In this document: in pieces, positions 32,715 to 43,200 of the stretch | How positions within the stretch are numbered: the first letter of the stretch is position 1 | Layout: the number at the start of each line of letters is the position of its first letter | DNA from: DATFCK01 sp963728975 | GTDB taxonomy: Bacteria > Verrucomicrobiota > Verrucomicrobiia > Chthoniobacterales > UBA10450 | Length of the DNA: 64,000 nucleotides | Assembly (NCBI GenBank): GCA_963728975.1 | Contig: CAVSMF010000001.1 | Location: forward strand, 1,736,001 to 1,800,000 | Direction: 5' to 3' | Notes under the pieces: model-generated | Seen by the model: only the letters and a program-made list of their open reading frames with translations | What the model was told of the DNA's origin: nothing | Database searches by the model: none | Translations under genes and position numbers: made by a program

Positions 32715-33808
32715 AAGCACTCGATCTCCTTCCCCCATCCGAAGTCATGTATCGCGCGCTCCTCGATCGGGACCGAAGTTTTGAAGGCATATTTTATGTC
32801 GGTGTCCGCACTACCGGTATTTTTTGTCGTCCAACCTGTTCCGCGAAAAAGCCGGCTCGCGAAAATGTGGACTTTTTCGCAACGCCAAGCGAAGCCCTGG
32901 ATGGCGGATACCGGCCTTGTTTACGATGTAATCCGGTCGATCCGGACCAGGCCCCGCCAAAGCTGATCGAGCGTTTGCGCGCGGAAGTGGAGAGATCTTC
33001 GGACGGGCGTTTGACCGACAAAGAACTGGCGGCCATGGCGATCGATCCGTCAACGGCCCGCCGGCAGTTCAAGCGCCATTACGGGATGACGTTTCAGGCT
33101 TATTATCGGGCCCGGCGTCTCGGTCTTGCTTTGCAGGAAGTGCGCGATGGCGGGCGGGTGGACGAAGCCCAAAACGGGAGCGGTTACCAATCCGCCAGCG
33201 GTTTTCGCGGCGCGTTTACCCGGGTTTTCGGCGATTCGCCGACCCGCCTCAGGCGGGCGAAGAAGGCCGGCTTGTTCGCGGAGCGCATCGACACGCCGTT
33301 AGGGGCGATGCTGGCGATTGCCGATGATGAGGGGTTGCGCCTGCTGGAGTTCATGGACCGGCGGGCGATGGAAACGGAGCTTTCGATATTGCGGAAACGG
33401 CTTCGGACCAATGTCGTTCCCGGAGAACATCGGCACCTGGAGACGATTCGTTCTGAACTGGCCGATTATTATTCCGGCAAGAATTTGGAGTTTAGGGTTC
33501 CGGTAGCGCCGGTCGGTTCCGACTTTCAGCTGCGAGCCTGGAAAATCCTGCAATCGATTCCGGTGGGCGAAACGAGATCGTATTCGTGGATGGCGGAGCG
33601 TTTGGGTGATAAAGGAGCGCGGCGCGCCGTCGGCCGGGCCAATGGAACCAACATGATGTGCATCGTCATCCCTTGTCATCGGGTGATCCGGGCCGATGGG
33701 ACTCTGTGCGGATACGGCGGCGGCCTCTGGCGCAAAAAATGGCTGCTCGACCACGAACAGCGGGTCGTTCGAGCAAATGTTGGAGGGGCCTCCGGCCGCG
33801 ACCGTTGA
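32711..33808 (+). CDS. ada: Ada-type methylated-DNA repair protein and transcriptional activator
   Basis: A 365-residue protein with three domains. The N-terminal metal-binding domain has the four cysteines in CRPTCSAKKP and CLRCNP and removes methyl groups from phosphotriesters. Then comes an AraC-like helix-turn-helix (about residues 80-180), and an O6-methylguanine methyltransferase domain with the active-site PCHRVIRADG. Methylated Ada activates repair genes. The last residues (VGGASGRDR) are encoded by a dispersed repeat also seen twice at 23692-23957, which supplies the stop codon, so the C-terminus is repeat-derived. Confidence 0.93.
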   Translation: MKALDLLPPSEVMYRALLDRDRSFEGIFYVGVRTTGIFCRPTCSAKKPARENVDFFATPSEALDGGYRPCLRCNPVDPDQAPPKLIERLRAEVERSSDGRLTDKELAAMAIDPSTARRQFKRHYGMTFQAYYRARRLGLALQEVRDGGRVDEAQNGSGYQSASGFRGAFTRVFGDSPTRLRRAKKAGLFAERIDTPLGAMLAIADDEGLRLLEFMDRRAMETELSILRKRLRTNVVPGEHRHLETIRSELADYYSGKNLEFRVPVAPVGSDFQLRAWKILQSIPVGETRSYSWMAERLGDKGARRAVGRANGTNMMCIVIPCHRVIRADGTLCGYGGGLWRKKWLLDHEQRVVRANVGGASGRDR

Positions 33809-33812
33809 TATT

Positions 33813-33898
33813 AACCACAGAGATCACAGAGAACACGGAGAGAGGAAAAGGTTCTGCGAAATGATCTTCCTCCGTGATCTCCATGTGCTCTGCGGTGA
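33813..33898. repeat. ACCACAGAGATCACAGAG inverted repeat
   Basis: The left side is ACCACAGAGATCACAGAG-like and the right side CTCCGTGATCTCC...CTCTGCGGT, so the ends pair. It lies between ada and tRNA-Arg(UCU). Confidence 0.8.
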
Positions 33899-33921
33899 AA
33901 AGAACCTGGCGGAGGGAAGCG

Positions 33922-33995
33922 CGCGCCCGGAGTGACTCGAACACTCGACCTACGGATTAGAAATCCGTTGCTCTATCCGGCTGAGCTACGGGCGC
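33922..33995 (-). tRNA. tRNA-Arg(UCU)
   Basis: A minus-strand cloverleaf: acceptor GCGCCCG/CGGGCGC, D stem GCTC/GAGC, anticodon stem ACGGA/TCCGT with loop TTTCTAA (anticodon TCT), T loop TTCGAGT. Its 5' half (plus-strand 33956-33995) recurs exactly at 60312-60351. Confidence 0.95.
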
Positions 33996-34150
33996 CAAAT
34001 GGTGTTGCGCATTCTCGCCCTGCAAATCGGAAAATCCAGCGTGAAGGCGCGGCTCTTAGAATGCGAAAGCTTCGATCTCCAACGCTGGCACTTCCAGACG
34101 CGCTGCAACGGGAAAAAACCGTCGCCGGATGGAAAGCTAACGATCCCGTT

Positions 34151-35452
34151 TCAGCAGGCGCTTTCCTCGTCGATAAAACGCACTTCCGGTCCCAGGATGT
34201 CGCGGTAACGTCGATCGACCCACTGGCACAGGTCTTCGCTCAGATCGATCAGGCCCCGGGTGTCGCCGCCCATTGCCTCGACCGCCGCACCGATCTGTAA
34301 GGTGTGGGTCGCTTGAATGAAACGAGGCGGCACGCAGTTAACTTGTCCGTCGAAGTTTACGGGAAAACCGCCATTCAGAAAACGCACCTCGCGATCGACC
34401 AGATGCAGGGTGATGTCGCTGTGGATCGAGCGGGAATGGAGCGTATCCCGCTCGAGGACGTAAATGTCATCGCTCGGGTGTTTGTCAGCCAGTTCAATGA
34501 AGGCCTCGCGGGAAAGTTCGGCGGAACCCGACGACGCACTGGCCAGGATGGAACCATCTTCCAGGAAAGCGCGGTCTCCGATGTCGAAGGAGGTAGTCCC
34601 AGAACAGCCGACGACTAGACCGAATCGGCGCCGGTCGGGGAAGCGCCGATGCCATACAGTGAAGCCTTTGTCCGCTGCATTCTTTTGGGCGTCGGCGCTA
34701 GGATCCATGACGTGGATATTCGTCCGCGGGATGCCGTTGCTCACCAGAGCGGCGGCGACGCTCCTGCCGATCTGGCCGAAGCCCAGTATAAGGCACGGGC
34801 TGTGACGCAATTGATCGAAATCTCCGGCGAGTTTTGCCACCAGTGATCGCGCGACCGCCTGGCCGATGAAGGGCGCCTCTAAAATGCTTTTCGGTCTGGA
34901 CTGAGCCACGTTCATGACCCGGACCGTTTCGCAATAGTCGCGCAGGGCGGCATCTCCGTTGATTTTGATGATTCCGCGCGTTGTCTGTTCCACGACCCTG
35001 AGCTGGGGAACCCGGGTGGCAAAGCAGGCGAGCGCTTCCAGGCAGTACGAGCCATCGTCCAGGACGAGAAACCGTTCGTTAGGATCAAGCGAGCGAGCGA
35101 GCTTCACGGCCAGATCCTGCACCCGGCAGCGCTGATAGGAAGCATACGGCAGTTCGAGGTGGTAGAAGGACGGAGCAAAGTTTTCGGGAGGAATGCCGAG
35201 TCGAATCAACTCGGTCTGCACAGTCTCGTTAGCCGTGTAGGGAATATCGACGCAGTGCAGACGTCCTGGCTCCAGGCCGAGCTGAAGCAGGGCGCGAGTC
35301 ATGGGGATGAGGCTGCCTAACTGATGCTGGATCAGGACTGCGGTTAGTCCGGCGAGAGGCTCGGCCGATCCCACCCGCTCGGCCAGGAATGCGTCCAGCA
35401 GCGGCAATCTGTCCGGGATGGTCTGCTCCACCTCGTAGATTCGGTCGTTCAC
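34151..35452 (-). CDS. S-adenosylhomocysteine hydrolase-like NAD-binding protein
   Basis: A 433-residue protein with the overall layout of SAHH but weak motifs. An N-terminal segment (VLIQHQLGSLIPMTRALLQLGL) parallels the SAHH substrate domain. A Rossmann fold follows with CLILGFGQIGRSVAAALVSNG in place of the SAHH GYGDVGKG. A CSGTTSFD segment sits where SAHH has TGN. It probably binds NAD, but several SAHH catalytic residues are not evident, so hydrolase activity is doubtful. The GTG start overlaps the stop of the NTF2-like gene by four bases, so the two are coupled. Confidence 0.7.
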   Translation of the reverse strand: MNDRIYEVEQTIPDRLPLLDAFLAERVGSAEPLAGLTAVLIQHQLGSLIPMTRALLQLGLEPGRLHCVDIPYTANETVQTELIRLGIPPENFAPSFYHLELPYASYQRCRVQDLAVKLARSLDPNERFLVLDDGSYCLEALACFATRVPQLRVVEQTTRGIIKINGDAALRDYCETVRVMNVAQSRPKSILEAPFIGQAVARSLVAKLAGDFDQLRHSPCLILGFGQIGRSVAAALVSNGIPRTNIHVMDPSADAQKNAADKGFTVWHRRFPDRRRFGLVVGCSGTTSFDIGDRAFLEDGSILASASSGSAELSREAFIELADKHPSDDIYVLERDTLHSRSIHSDITLHLVDREVRFLNGGFPVNFDGQVNCVPPRFIQATHTLQIGAAVEAMGGDTRGLIDLSEDLCQWVDRRYRDILGPEVRFIDEESAC

Positions 35453-35889
35453 TTTCGTTTAAGGTGAAACAGGTTCAGGAGCGAGTTCACGATAAAAAAA
35501 ACCCAATCGGGCATACGGCGCGATGTGTGCGCGGCGACCACCTGCCAGCGCCCGTCCCGGTATATATAGATATGGGTGTAGGCATACACACCGCTGATAT
35601 CGCGGCCCTGGTAGGTCGCTTTCATCACCGCCTTTCCGCGCAGGATGGCCGCGGCGTCGACGAAGGTCACGGTAATGTCGATCGACCGCGACGAGGTTAC
35701 CTTGAATGCTCCGGAGCGGGTGTCGGCGAGCATCTGTTCCCGTCCGCTTATCGCCCCAACCGGGTTCGTGGTCTGGAACTCGGCTGCCAGCACCTCCTCG
35801 AAGAGGGCAACGTCCCCGTTTACGCGCGCCGCATCCAACCGCGATTCCAGCGCGCGCAAACTCTTTTCGGATTCGCCTTGTTCAGACAT
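35449..35889 (-). CDS. NTF2-like (DUF4440/SnoaL-type) protein
   Basis: A 146-residue alpha+beta-barrel protein starting MSEQGESEK. The features are the N-terminal helices (SLRALESRLDAARVNGDVALFEEVLAAEF), the turn TNPVGAISGREQMLAD, and the final strands YTHIYIYRDGRWQVVAAHTSR. Such proteins bind or modify small molecules or act as domains of unknown role. It is the first gene of a two-gene unit with the SAHH-like protein. An upstream frame to 35997 exists but has no support. Confidence 0.8.
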   Translation of the reverse strand: MSEQGESEKSLRALESRLDAARVNGDVALFEEVLAAEFQTTNPVGAISGREQMLADTRSGAFKVTSSRSIDITVTFVDAAAILRGKAVMKATYQGRDISGVYAYTHIYIYRDGRWQVVAAHTSRRMPDWVFFIVNSLLNLFHLKRK

Positions 35890-36026
35890 CACGCGTCCCG
35901 CAGTCAGAACGAGGATGCGAGCATGTCGATCGTTGTCAAACATTTGTGCACCTCGGATTCGGCAAATCGAAGACGCTTTTTCCGGTAGGGGCTTCATGGA
36001 ATGTTTGACCTGGGTTGCGCGGGAAG

Positions 36027-37547
36027 ATGATCATGAAGCGGTCACCGAACCCGATGCGAACGATGCGTGGCGAGACTAACCTGGCCCGGCGATTAACTGG
36101 CTTCCTGCGGCGGATGCGGCCGGGTGTCGGACGCACCCGTGACGCCTCCGACCTGGTGCTCAACGACGTTCAGTCCCAGCTAAACCCGACCCGGGTGGCC
36201 AGGATCGTTAGGGCAGATTCAATCGAGCAGATTCGCCTGGCCATCCGCGAGGCCAGGCATGAGCAACGAGCGGTGAGCATGGCCGGTGGCCGGCATGCCC
36301 AGGGCGGCCAGCAGTTCGGCACGGACACCATCCATTTGGACACGTGCGGCTTCAGCGCGCTACTCGCCCTCGATGCCGAGCGGGGCTTTGTGGACATTGA
36401 GGGTGGTATCCAATGGCCCGACCTGATTGACTACCTTCACCAATCCCAGAAGGGGTCATCACGCGTCTGGACGATCCGACAAAAGCAGACTGGCGTGGAT
36501 CGCGTCACTATCGGCGGGACCCTCTCCGCAAACTCCCACGGCCGCGGTCTTCGCTTCCAATCGATCGTCGGTGATGTCGAGTCCTTCGTCTTGATCGATG
36601 CGGAGGGTAATCTTCGCGCCTGCAGCCGGACCGAGAACGCCGAACTGTTTGGCTTAGCCATCGGCGGCTACGGACTCTTCGGCGTCATCGCGCAGGTGCG
36701 GCTGCGGCTCGTTCCGCGCCAGAAAATCCAGCGCGTCGTTAAGTTGATCGAAATGAAAGATCTCCTCCAATGGGTGCAGAAGCGCGTCCAGGAAGGCTTT
36801 CTCTACGGTGACTGCCAGTATTCGCTCGAACCGAACCCCGACAGCCTGTCGCATCCGGCAGTTTTTTCCTGCTACCGTCCGGTCGAGAACAGCCGCGTGA
36901 TCCCCAGGGGCCAAAAGGCACTGTCGCGCCGGGAATGGCTCGACCTTTTCATCCATGCGCACACCAACAAAAAGAAAGCTTTCGACGACTACTCCCGGCA
37001 TTATCTCGCTACCGACGGCCAGATCTATTGGTCGGACACGCACCAGCTGAGCACCTTCGTCGACAATTACCACGAGATCGTAGATCGCTACATGGGGGCC
37101 AGGCATAAAGGATCCGAGCAGATCATGGAGTTCTACCTGAGCGAGGAAAATCTGATGTCTTTCCTGAGCGAGGCCCGGGAGGCGGTCCGCAGGGACAACA
37201 TCAATCTGTTTTACGGAACCATCCGTTTTTTGGAAAAGGACTCAGACTGCTTTCTTACTGTCGCGCCCGAGCGGACGGTCTGCGTCCTGTGCAACATGCA
37301 TATCGATCACACGGAAGAAGGGATCCGCACTGCCACCGACCATTACCGCCGGCTGATCGACGTGGTGATCAAGCATCGGGGCCGTTATTTTCTCACCTAC
37401 AACCGCTGGGCCACACCGGACCAGGTGAAAGCCTGCTGGCCGCGGTTAGGCGAGTTTCTCCGGCTCAAGAGGAAGTACGATCCAGAGGAACTTTTCCAGA
37501 GCGATTGGTACCGCCATTACAAAGCGATGTTCCCGGACACGCTCTGA
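36027..37547 (+). CDS. FAD-linked oxidoreductase (BBE/GulLO-like)
   Basis: A 506-residue protein with an FAD_binding_4 (PCMH) domain: the FAD contact SMAGGRHAQGGQQFG, the GGIQWPDLIDYL strand, GGTLSANSHGRGLRFQSI and AIGGYGLFGVI. The C-terminal substrate domain ends RKYDPEELFQSDWY, typical of sugar-acid and lactone oxidases and DprE1-like proteins. The flavinylating His pattern is not evident. The substrate is unknown. It is divergent from the NTF2/SAHH-like pair and 74 bases upstream of the flavin monooxygenase. The ATG at 36027 is used; other ATGs follow within 50 bases. Confidence 0.82.
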   Translation: MIMKRSPNPMRTMRGETNLARRLTGFLRRMRPGVGRTRDASDLVLNDVQSQLNPTRVARIVRADSIEQIRLAIREARHEQRAVSMAGGRHAQGGQQFGTDTIHLDTCGFSALLALDAERGFVDIEGGIQWPDLIDYLHQSQKGSSRVWTIRQKQTGVDRVTIGGTLSANSHGRGLRFQSIVGDVESFVLIDAEGNLRACSRTENAELFGLAIGGYGLFGVIAQVRLRLVPRQKIQRVVKLIEMKDLLQWVQKRVQEGFLYGDCQYSLEPNPDSLSHPAVFSCYRPVENSRVIPRGQKALSRREWLDLFIHAHTNKKKAFDDYSRHYLATDGQIYWSDTHQLSTFVDNYHEIVDRYMGARHKGSEQIMEFYLSEENLMSFLSEAREAVRRDNINLFYGTIRFLEKDSDCFLTVAPERTVCVLCNMHIDHTEEGIRTATDHYRRLIDVVIKHRGRYFLTYNRWATPDQVKACWPRLGEFLRLKRKYDPEELFQSDWYRHYKAMFPDTL

Positions 37548-37621
37548 AGGCGGTATGTTTAGACTCGAATTCTAACGGAAAAGAATTGCCGTTCTCTGAC
37601 TTACCAGTGCAGGATCGAAAC

Positions 37622-39118
37622 GTGTCGAGTATTGTCGCTATTATTGGCGCGGGCTTCGGAGGCGTCGGTCTGGCAATCCGGCTGAAACAGGCTGGAATTG
37701 ACTTCATTTTATTTGAGAAAGGCGCCGGTGTCGGCGGGGTCTGGCGCGAAAATACTTATCCCGGCGCGGCCTGCGATGTGCCGTCGCATCTCTATTCTTT
37801 CTCGTTCGAACCCAAACCGGACTGGCCAAGAAAATATGCGGAGCAACCTCATATTTTGGAATACCTCGAGCATTGCGCTCGAAAGTACGATCTGCTGAAA
37901 CATGCCCGCTTCAATACGGAGATCGAAAGCGCGCGTTTTGACGAAACCAGCGGTCTCTGGACTTTGCGAACCAAAAACGGCGAGGAATTCCAGGCGCGCG
38001 CCCTGGTGACGGCTTGCGGCCAGCTCAATCGTCCGGCGACTCCGTCCCTGAAAGGCCTCGAAAGTTTTCGCGGCGAAAGATTTCATTCCGCTCTGTGGAA
38101 TCACATGGTCGATTTCACGGGAAAACGCGTGGCAATTGTCGGCACCGGCGCGAGCGCGATCCAATTCGTTCCCGCAGTGGTGGCGAAAGCGGCGAAGGTC
38201 ACTCTTTTTCAGCGAAGCCCGCCCTGGGTTATGCCCAAACCGGATCGTGTTTTCCGCGGCTTCGAGAAGGCGGCGATGCGGGTTGTGCCGGGAGTGACAG
38301 CGCTCTATCGATTCGCAACCTATCTGCGGTGCGAGGCGCGACTGATCGGCTTTCGCAAGGACACCTGGATGAACGCGGTCGGGGTCCGGATGGCGATGCG
38401 CCATCTCCGGCGACAGATCCCGGATGAGCGCCTCCGCCGCCAGGTCACTCCCGATTACACCTTCGGTTGCAAGCGCGTCCTGATCTCCAACGATTACCTG
38501 GTGGCGCTCTCCCGTTCCAACGTATCGGTGGTTACCGAGTCGATTTCCGAAGTCACAGCCGATGCCATTGTGGCGGCCGATGGCCAGATTTATCCCGCCG
38601 ATATTCTCATCCTCGGCACGGGTTTTCAGGCGACGGATTTTCTGGCCCCAATGCGCGTGATTGGCCGCGGTGGCAGGGATTTGAACGAAGCCTGGCGGAA
38701 CGGAGCCGAGGCCTATCTCGGGTTAACGATTCCCGGCTTTCCGAATTTCTTCCTGCTTTACGGACCGAACACGAACCTGGCTCACAACTCGGTCGTGTAT
38801 ATGATCGAGTCGCAGATTCGCTACATCCTCGGTTGTTTGCAGCTGCTGGTTCGCCGCCCGGGCGCGTTTCTCGATCTCAAACCGGAACGTCTGCAGCGTT
38901 GGGAAGAAGAAATGCAAACTCGCCTCGATCGGTCTGTCTGGAGCGCTGGTTGTGCGAACTGGTACAAGAACGCGAACGGTCGAATTACAAATAACTGGCC
39001 GGGGTTCACCTTTGAATATCGCTGGCGCACGCGCGCGCCGAAGTTCGAGGACTATGAGCTGATCAAGCAGACGGGAAAAGCCGCACACGCCCGGACCGGC
39101 TCCGCACACCAGAATTAG
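37622..39118 (+). CDS. Flavin-containing (Baeyer-Villiger type) monooxygenase
   Basis: A 498-residue protein. An N-terminal FAD Rossmann motif (IIGAGFGGVGLAIRL) and a second NADPH Rossmann motif (VAIVGTGASAIQF) flank the Baeyer-Villiger fingerprint FRGERFHSALW. The segment GTGFQATDFL follows, as in cyclohexanone and phenylacetone monooxygenases and the YhhW/CzcO group. It would insert oxygen next to a ketone or oxidise a soft nucleophile; the substrate is unknown. The GTG at 37622 is the best start, since no in-frame ATG precedes it near the domain. It shares the strand with the FAD oxidase. Confidence 0.88.
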   Translation: MSSIVAIIGAGFGGVGLAIRLKQAGIDFILFEKGAGVGGVWRENTYPGAACDVPSHLYSFSFEPKPDWPRKYAEQPHILEYLEHCARKYDLLKHARFNTEIESARFDETSGLWTLRTKNGEEFQARALVTACGQLNRPATPSLKGLESFRGERFHSALWNHMVDFTGKRVAIVGTGASAIQFVPAVVAKAAKVTLFQRSPPWVMPKPDRVFRGFEKAAMRVVPGVTALYRFATYLRCEARLIGFRKDTWMNAVGVRMAMRHLRRQIPDERLRRQVTPDYTFGCKRVLISNDYLVALSRSNVSVVTESISEVTADAIVAADGQIYPADILILGTGFQATDFLAPMRVIGRGGRDLNEAWRNGAEAYLGLTIPGFPNFFLLYGPNTNLAHNSVVYMIESQIRYILGCLQLLVRRPGAFLDLKPERLQRWEEEMQTRLDRSVWSAGCANWYKNANGRITNNWPGFTFEYRWRTRAPKFEDYELIKQTGKAAHARTGSAHQN

Positions 39119-39165
39119 CGATTGAACTGTTCAGCCGGGCCCTCCATTATTCGAAACGATTCCGT

Positions 39166-40248
39166 GTGCGCTTCCTAATCGCCTCACTTTCGTCATTGGC
39201 CTTGCTGCTGGGTTGCTCCAAGCAGGTGGCCAAGCAGGGGCCCGAAAAAACGATTGTGGGGACAGAGCGCGCTGAAGCTCTGGGCAGCGCGGCCCTGGCC
39301 GGCTCCGCGCCGGAATATATCGGAACGGTCCGGGCCAGTGACGAAACCGATTTCAGTTTTAAAGTGGGCGGGATTGTGGAGTTGATCGGTCCACAACCGC
39401 GTCGGGATTGGGATGAGGGAAGTCCGGTCAAGGCCGGCAGCGTCCTGGCCCGCCTGCAACAAAACGATTTCAAGAATGCCCTGGCTTCGGCCAAGGCAGC
39501 CGCCGAACTCGCCGTCAGTAATAACCAGCGGTTGCAAAAACTTCTCTCCGACAACGTCGTCTCCAAACAGGAAGTGGACAAAGGCAGAGCCGATGCCGAG
39601 ACAGCAGAAGCACAACTTCGACAAGCCGAACAGAATCTTCGCGACTCCGAATTGCTCGCGCCGTGGGATGGAGTGGTGTTCAAGCGCTATGTGAACTCCG
39701 GCGAAACCGTGGGTGCGGGCAAACCGGTCCTGCGTTTCGGCGACATCCGGACGATGTCGGTGGAGCTGGGCGTGCCGGATCGCCTGGTGGGAGTATTCTC
39801 GGTGGATAAGGAGATTGACGTGGACATTTCGGCGTTGCCGGGGCGACCGCCGTTTAAGGGCAGGATTTCAGAGGTGGGCGTGGCGGCGAGCAATGCGGGC
39901 CGGCTTTATCGGGTGGTGATCAAGGTGGCAAATCCGGATGGCCTGATTAAGTCCGGTATGACTGCGACCGTCAAAGCAAGCAGTGTGGCGGCGTCGGCCG
40001 CGGGTCAGGTATTGGTTCCGCTTTCGGCCCTGATTGCTCCATCCTCTCCCGGTTCCGGGCAAGGCAAACCGCAAACCCAACTTGCCGTATTCGTGGTGAA
40101 CGACGGCAAGGCATCAGAGCGCCTGGTGAAAACGGGCGATATCGTGGCCAGCTCCATCATCGTCACCGAAGGACTCAAGCCTAACGAGGAGGTTGTCACC
40201 AGGGGAGCGAGTCTGCTTTATGACGGCGCTCCGGTGGAAGTGCGCTGA
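39166..40248 (+). CDS. RND efflux periplasmic adaptor (lipoprotein)
   Basis: A 360-residue membrane-fusion protein. A lipobox (ALLLGC, Cys at residue 17) anchors it to a membrane. Hairpin and lipoyl segments (ALASAKAAAELAVSNNQRLQKL and ELLAPWDGVVFKRYVNSGETVGAGK) and the beta-barrel and membrane-proximal domains follow. It bridges the RND pump to an outer-membrane channel. The pump gene begins 20 bases downstream; no TolC-type gene is present. The start is GTG at 39166. Confidence 0.9.
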   Translation: MRFLIASLSSLALLLGCSKQVAKQGPEKTIVGTERAEALGSAALAGSAPEYIGTVRASDETDFSFKVGGIVELIGPQPRRDWDEGSPVKAGSVLARLQQNDFKNALASAKAAAELAVSNNQRLQKLLSDNVVSKQEVDKGRADAETAEAQLRQAEQNLRDSELLAPWDGVVFKRYVNSGETVGAGKPVLRFGDIRTMSVELGVPDRLVGVFSVDKEIDVDISALPGRPPFKGRISEVGVAASNAGRLYRVVIKVANPDGLIKSGMTATVKASSVAASAAGQVLVPLSALIAPSSPGSGQGKPQTQLAVFVVNDGKASERLVKTGDIVASSIIVTEGLKPNEEVVTRGASLLYDGAPVEVR

Positions 40249-40268
40249 TCGAAGGGCGTTTGCCAGGC

Positions 40269-43200
40269 ATGTCCCATCAGCCTTCAGCGGAGATCAAAGC
40301 GGGCGGGTTGGCCCAGTACCTCCGTCACCTATCGAGGGGTGGCTTGGACGGCGCTGATCGCGGTGCTGATTTGGGGCGCCGTTTCGTTTTCCAGGCTCGG
40401 CCAGCAGGAAGATCCTTCGTTTCCGCAGCGGAAAGGCTTGCTCGTTACCCAGTTTCCGGGGGCGACCGCCTCCAAGGTCGAGGAGCTCGTGACCAAAGCG
40501 GTCGAGCGCAACATTTCCGAGATGGAATCGATCGAGGAGATCAAATCGCAGTCTCGCCCGGGCCTGTCCACTTTGACCATCCAGTTGCGCCCCGGCTCCT
40601 ATTCCGACATTGAGCTGCAGTGGGAGAAACTGCGGGCAAAGGCGAGAGAAATCCGGTTGCCGGAAGGCTGCCAACAACCGGTTTTATCCTCGGATTTCGG
40701 ATCGACGATCACCCTGCTTTTTGGGCTGACCAGCCCGCCCGCGAGCGAAGGGGAATGCATCGCCCGGGCCGATCTCATCCGCCAGGAGCTGGTCAAGGTG
40801 CGCGATGGAAAGCCGGCTGCCAACCATGCGGCTGTGGTGGCGTTTTTTCCGCCGGAGGTGGCGCAAAGTTACCGCGAATTTCTCGGCCGGCGTTTTAAGA
40901 CCGCGCTGGATGCGAGCGGTATGGCGACCGAAGTTGAGATTCGACGGGGACATTCCTTTGTCCTGGCTGATATCACCACGTCAGCCAGTCGCGAAGAGAT
41001 CCAGAAGTTCATTGCCGGGTTTACTCGCAGTGTTACCGGGACCGATCAGGAGAATCATCCGGACTTTACCATTCCAATTCTTTTGATGGGAGATGAAGAT
41101 CCACTGGCCCAGGTGCGAGCGACGGCGCCGCCCCGCTATAGCTATCGGATGTTAGCCGACGCGGCGGAGGATTTCGAAGATGATCTCAAACAGGTCGAGA
41201 GCGTCGGCAAGGTCACGCGGATAGGGATCGTTCCGGAGACTGTTTATCTACTCTACTCGTCCGCCAGCACGGCAGGATATGGACTGGCCCCGGACGCGAT
41301 CGGGAAGGCTATCGCGGAGCGAAACGCCATTATCCCCGGCGGCACTTTGCGCACGGAGGGACAGAATTTTCCGGTGCAATTATCGGGTGAATTTCACACC
41401 GAAGACGAATTGCTCGGTAGCGTAGTCGGGGTCGGCAAAGCAGGGGCCCCGGTTTATCTGCGGGATTTGTTCGAAGTCCGTCGGATGTATGAGGCTCCCA
41501 TTCCGTTCAAGGTGGATGTGTTCAAACGCGATAAGCCGGGTGCTCCGTTGCTCGGCCGGCGGGCGGTGATGGTGGCGGTGGAGATGAAGGCGGGCAACAT
41601 CATTGGGCAGTTCAACGAAGCGGTGCAGAAGGTGGCCGGAAAGTTGCGGCTGCGTCTGCCGGAGGGAATGCAGATTGAGACCCTTTCCAATCAGCCGGTG
41701 GCGGTGGAGCATCGTCTTCATCACTTTATTCGGTCGTTCCTCGAAGCGGTCGTCATCGTAATTCTGGTGGCTGTATTGCTGATGGACTGGCGCTCCGCGC
41801 TGGTGGTGGCAACAGCGATTCCGTTAACGGTGGCAATGACGCTCGGTGGAATGCATGTGTTCGGGATTCAGCTGCACCAGATCTCAATCGCCGCTCTGAT
41901 CATCGCGCTTGGCATGCTGGTGGACGATCCGGTCGTCGCCTCAGACGCGATTAACCGCGAATTGCATCATGGGCAGCCGCGCCAGCGAGCGGCCTGGATC
42001 GGGCCATTTCGGATGCGTCGGGCGATCCTTTTTGGAACGCTGATAAACATTCTCGCCTTTCTGCCGCTGATGTTGCTGCCCGGCGATACCGGAGCGTTCG
42101 TCTTCAGCATCCCGGCGGTCGTGACGATGGCGCTTATTTCATCGCGAATTGTTTCGATGACCTTTATTCCGCTGCTGGGGTATTACTCGCTCCGCGGACA
42201 GAAGGGGTTGGAGGAAGGAGGCGAAGTGCGGCGATTTTTCTTGTTTCGCTGGATCGACCTTGGTCTGCGGACGGCTTTGCCCCGTTACCGCCGCGGCTTG
42301 GAACTGGCCCTGAAACGTCCGTGGCTCGTTATTGGATTCACTTATGGCCTGCTCGTCCTCAGCTTTGGGTTGACCCGGTTTTTCGGGACGCAATTTTTTC
42401 CGCCGGCCGAACGCAACCAGATGCTGATCGATATTGAGCTTCCGGCGACGGCCTCACTAACGAGCACGCGGGAGACGACGGACAGTGTGATGTCGCTCCT
42501 GAAACAGCACCAGGAAATCGCCAGCGCTGCTGTCTTCAGCGGGGGCACTGCGCCGCGGTTCTACTACAACATCGAGCCAAAACCGCCGGCGAATAATCTT
42601 GCCCAAGTTCTGATTAACACCCGGACCCAGGAAGATGTACCTCCGCTGCTGGTAAAGCTCAGGACCGAACTGGACAATCAGGTGGTGGGCGCGCGTTGCA
42701 TTGTTAAACAACTCGAGCAGGGGCCGCCGATTGGAGCACCGATTCAAGTGCGTTTCAGCGGCGACAACCTCGATGTTTTGCGCTCCCTGGCCGACCAGGC
42801 CGAAGCCGCGGTCCGGACCGCCGGCGGTTATCATGTATTTGACGACCTTGGCTATCGCACTCCGAATATTTCGATCGACATCGACCAGGACCGCGCGAAT
42901 TCGCTTGGTATCACCAACCAGCAGATCGGCCAGATTTCGCAAGCGGCTTTTGCCGGACTTCAGATCACCGAGCTGCGCGAAGGCAACCATCTCATTCCGG
43001 TAGTGGTGAGATTGCGAATCGAGGAGCGCAATGAGGCGGAGAAAATCCGCGCTTTATATGTGCATAGCGCCGCCAACCAGCCGGTGCCTTTCGCCAGTTT
43101 CGCCGATATCAGAATAGAGCCGGAGTTCACAATTATCCCCCATTACAATCAGCTAAGGGCCGTGACCGTGAATTCCTACGCGCCGGCGGGAGTGTTATCT

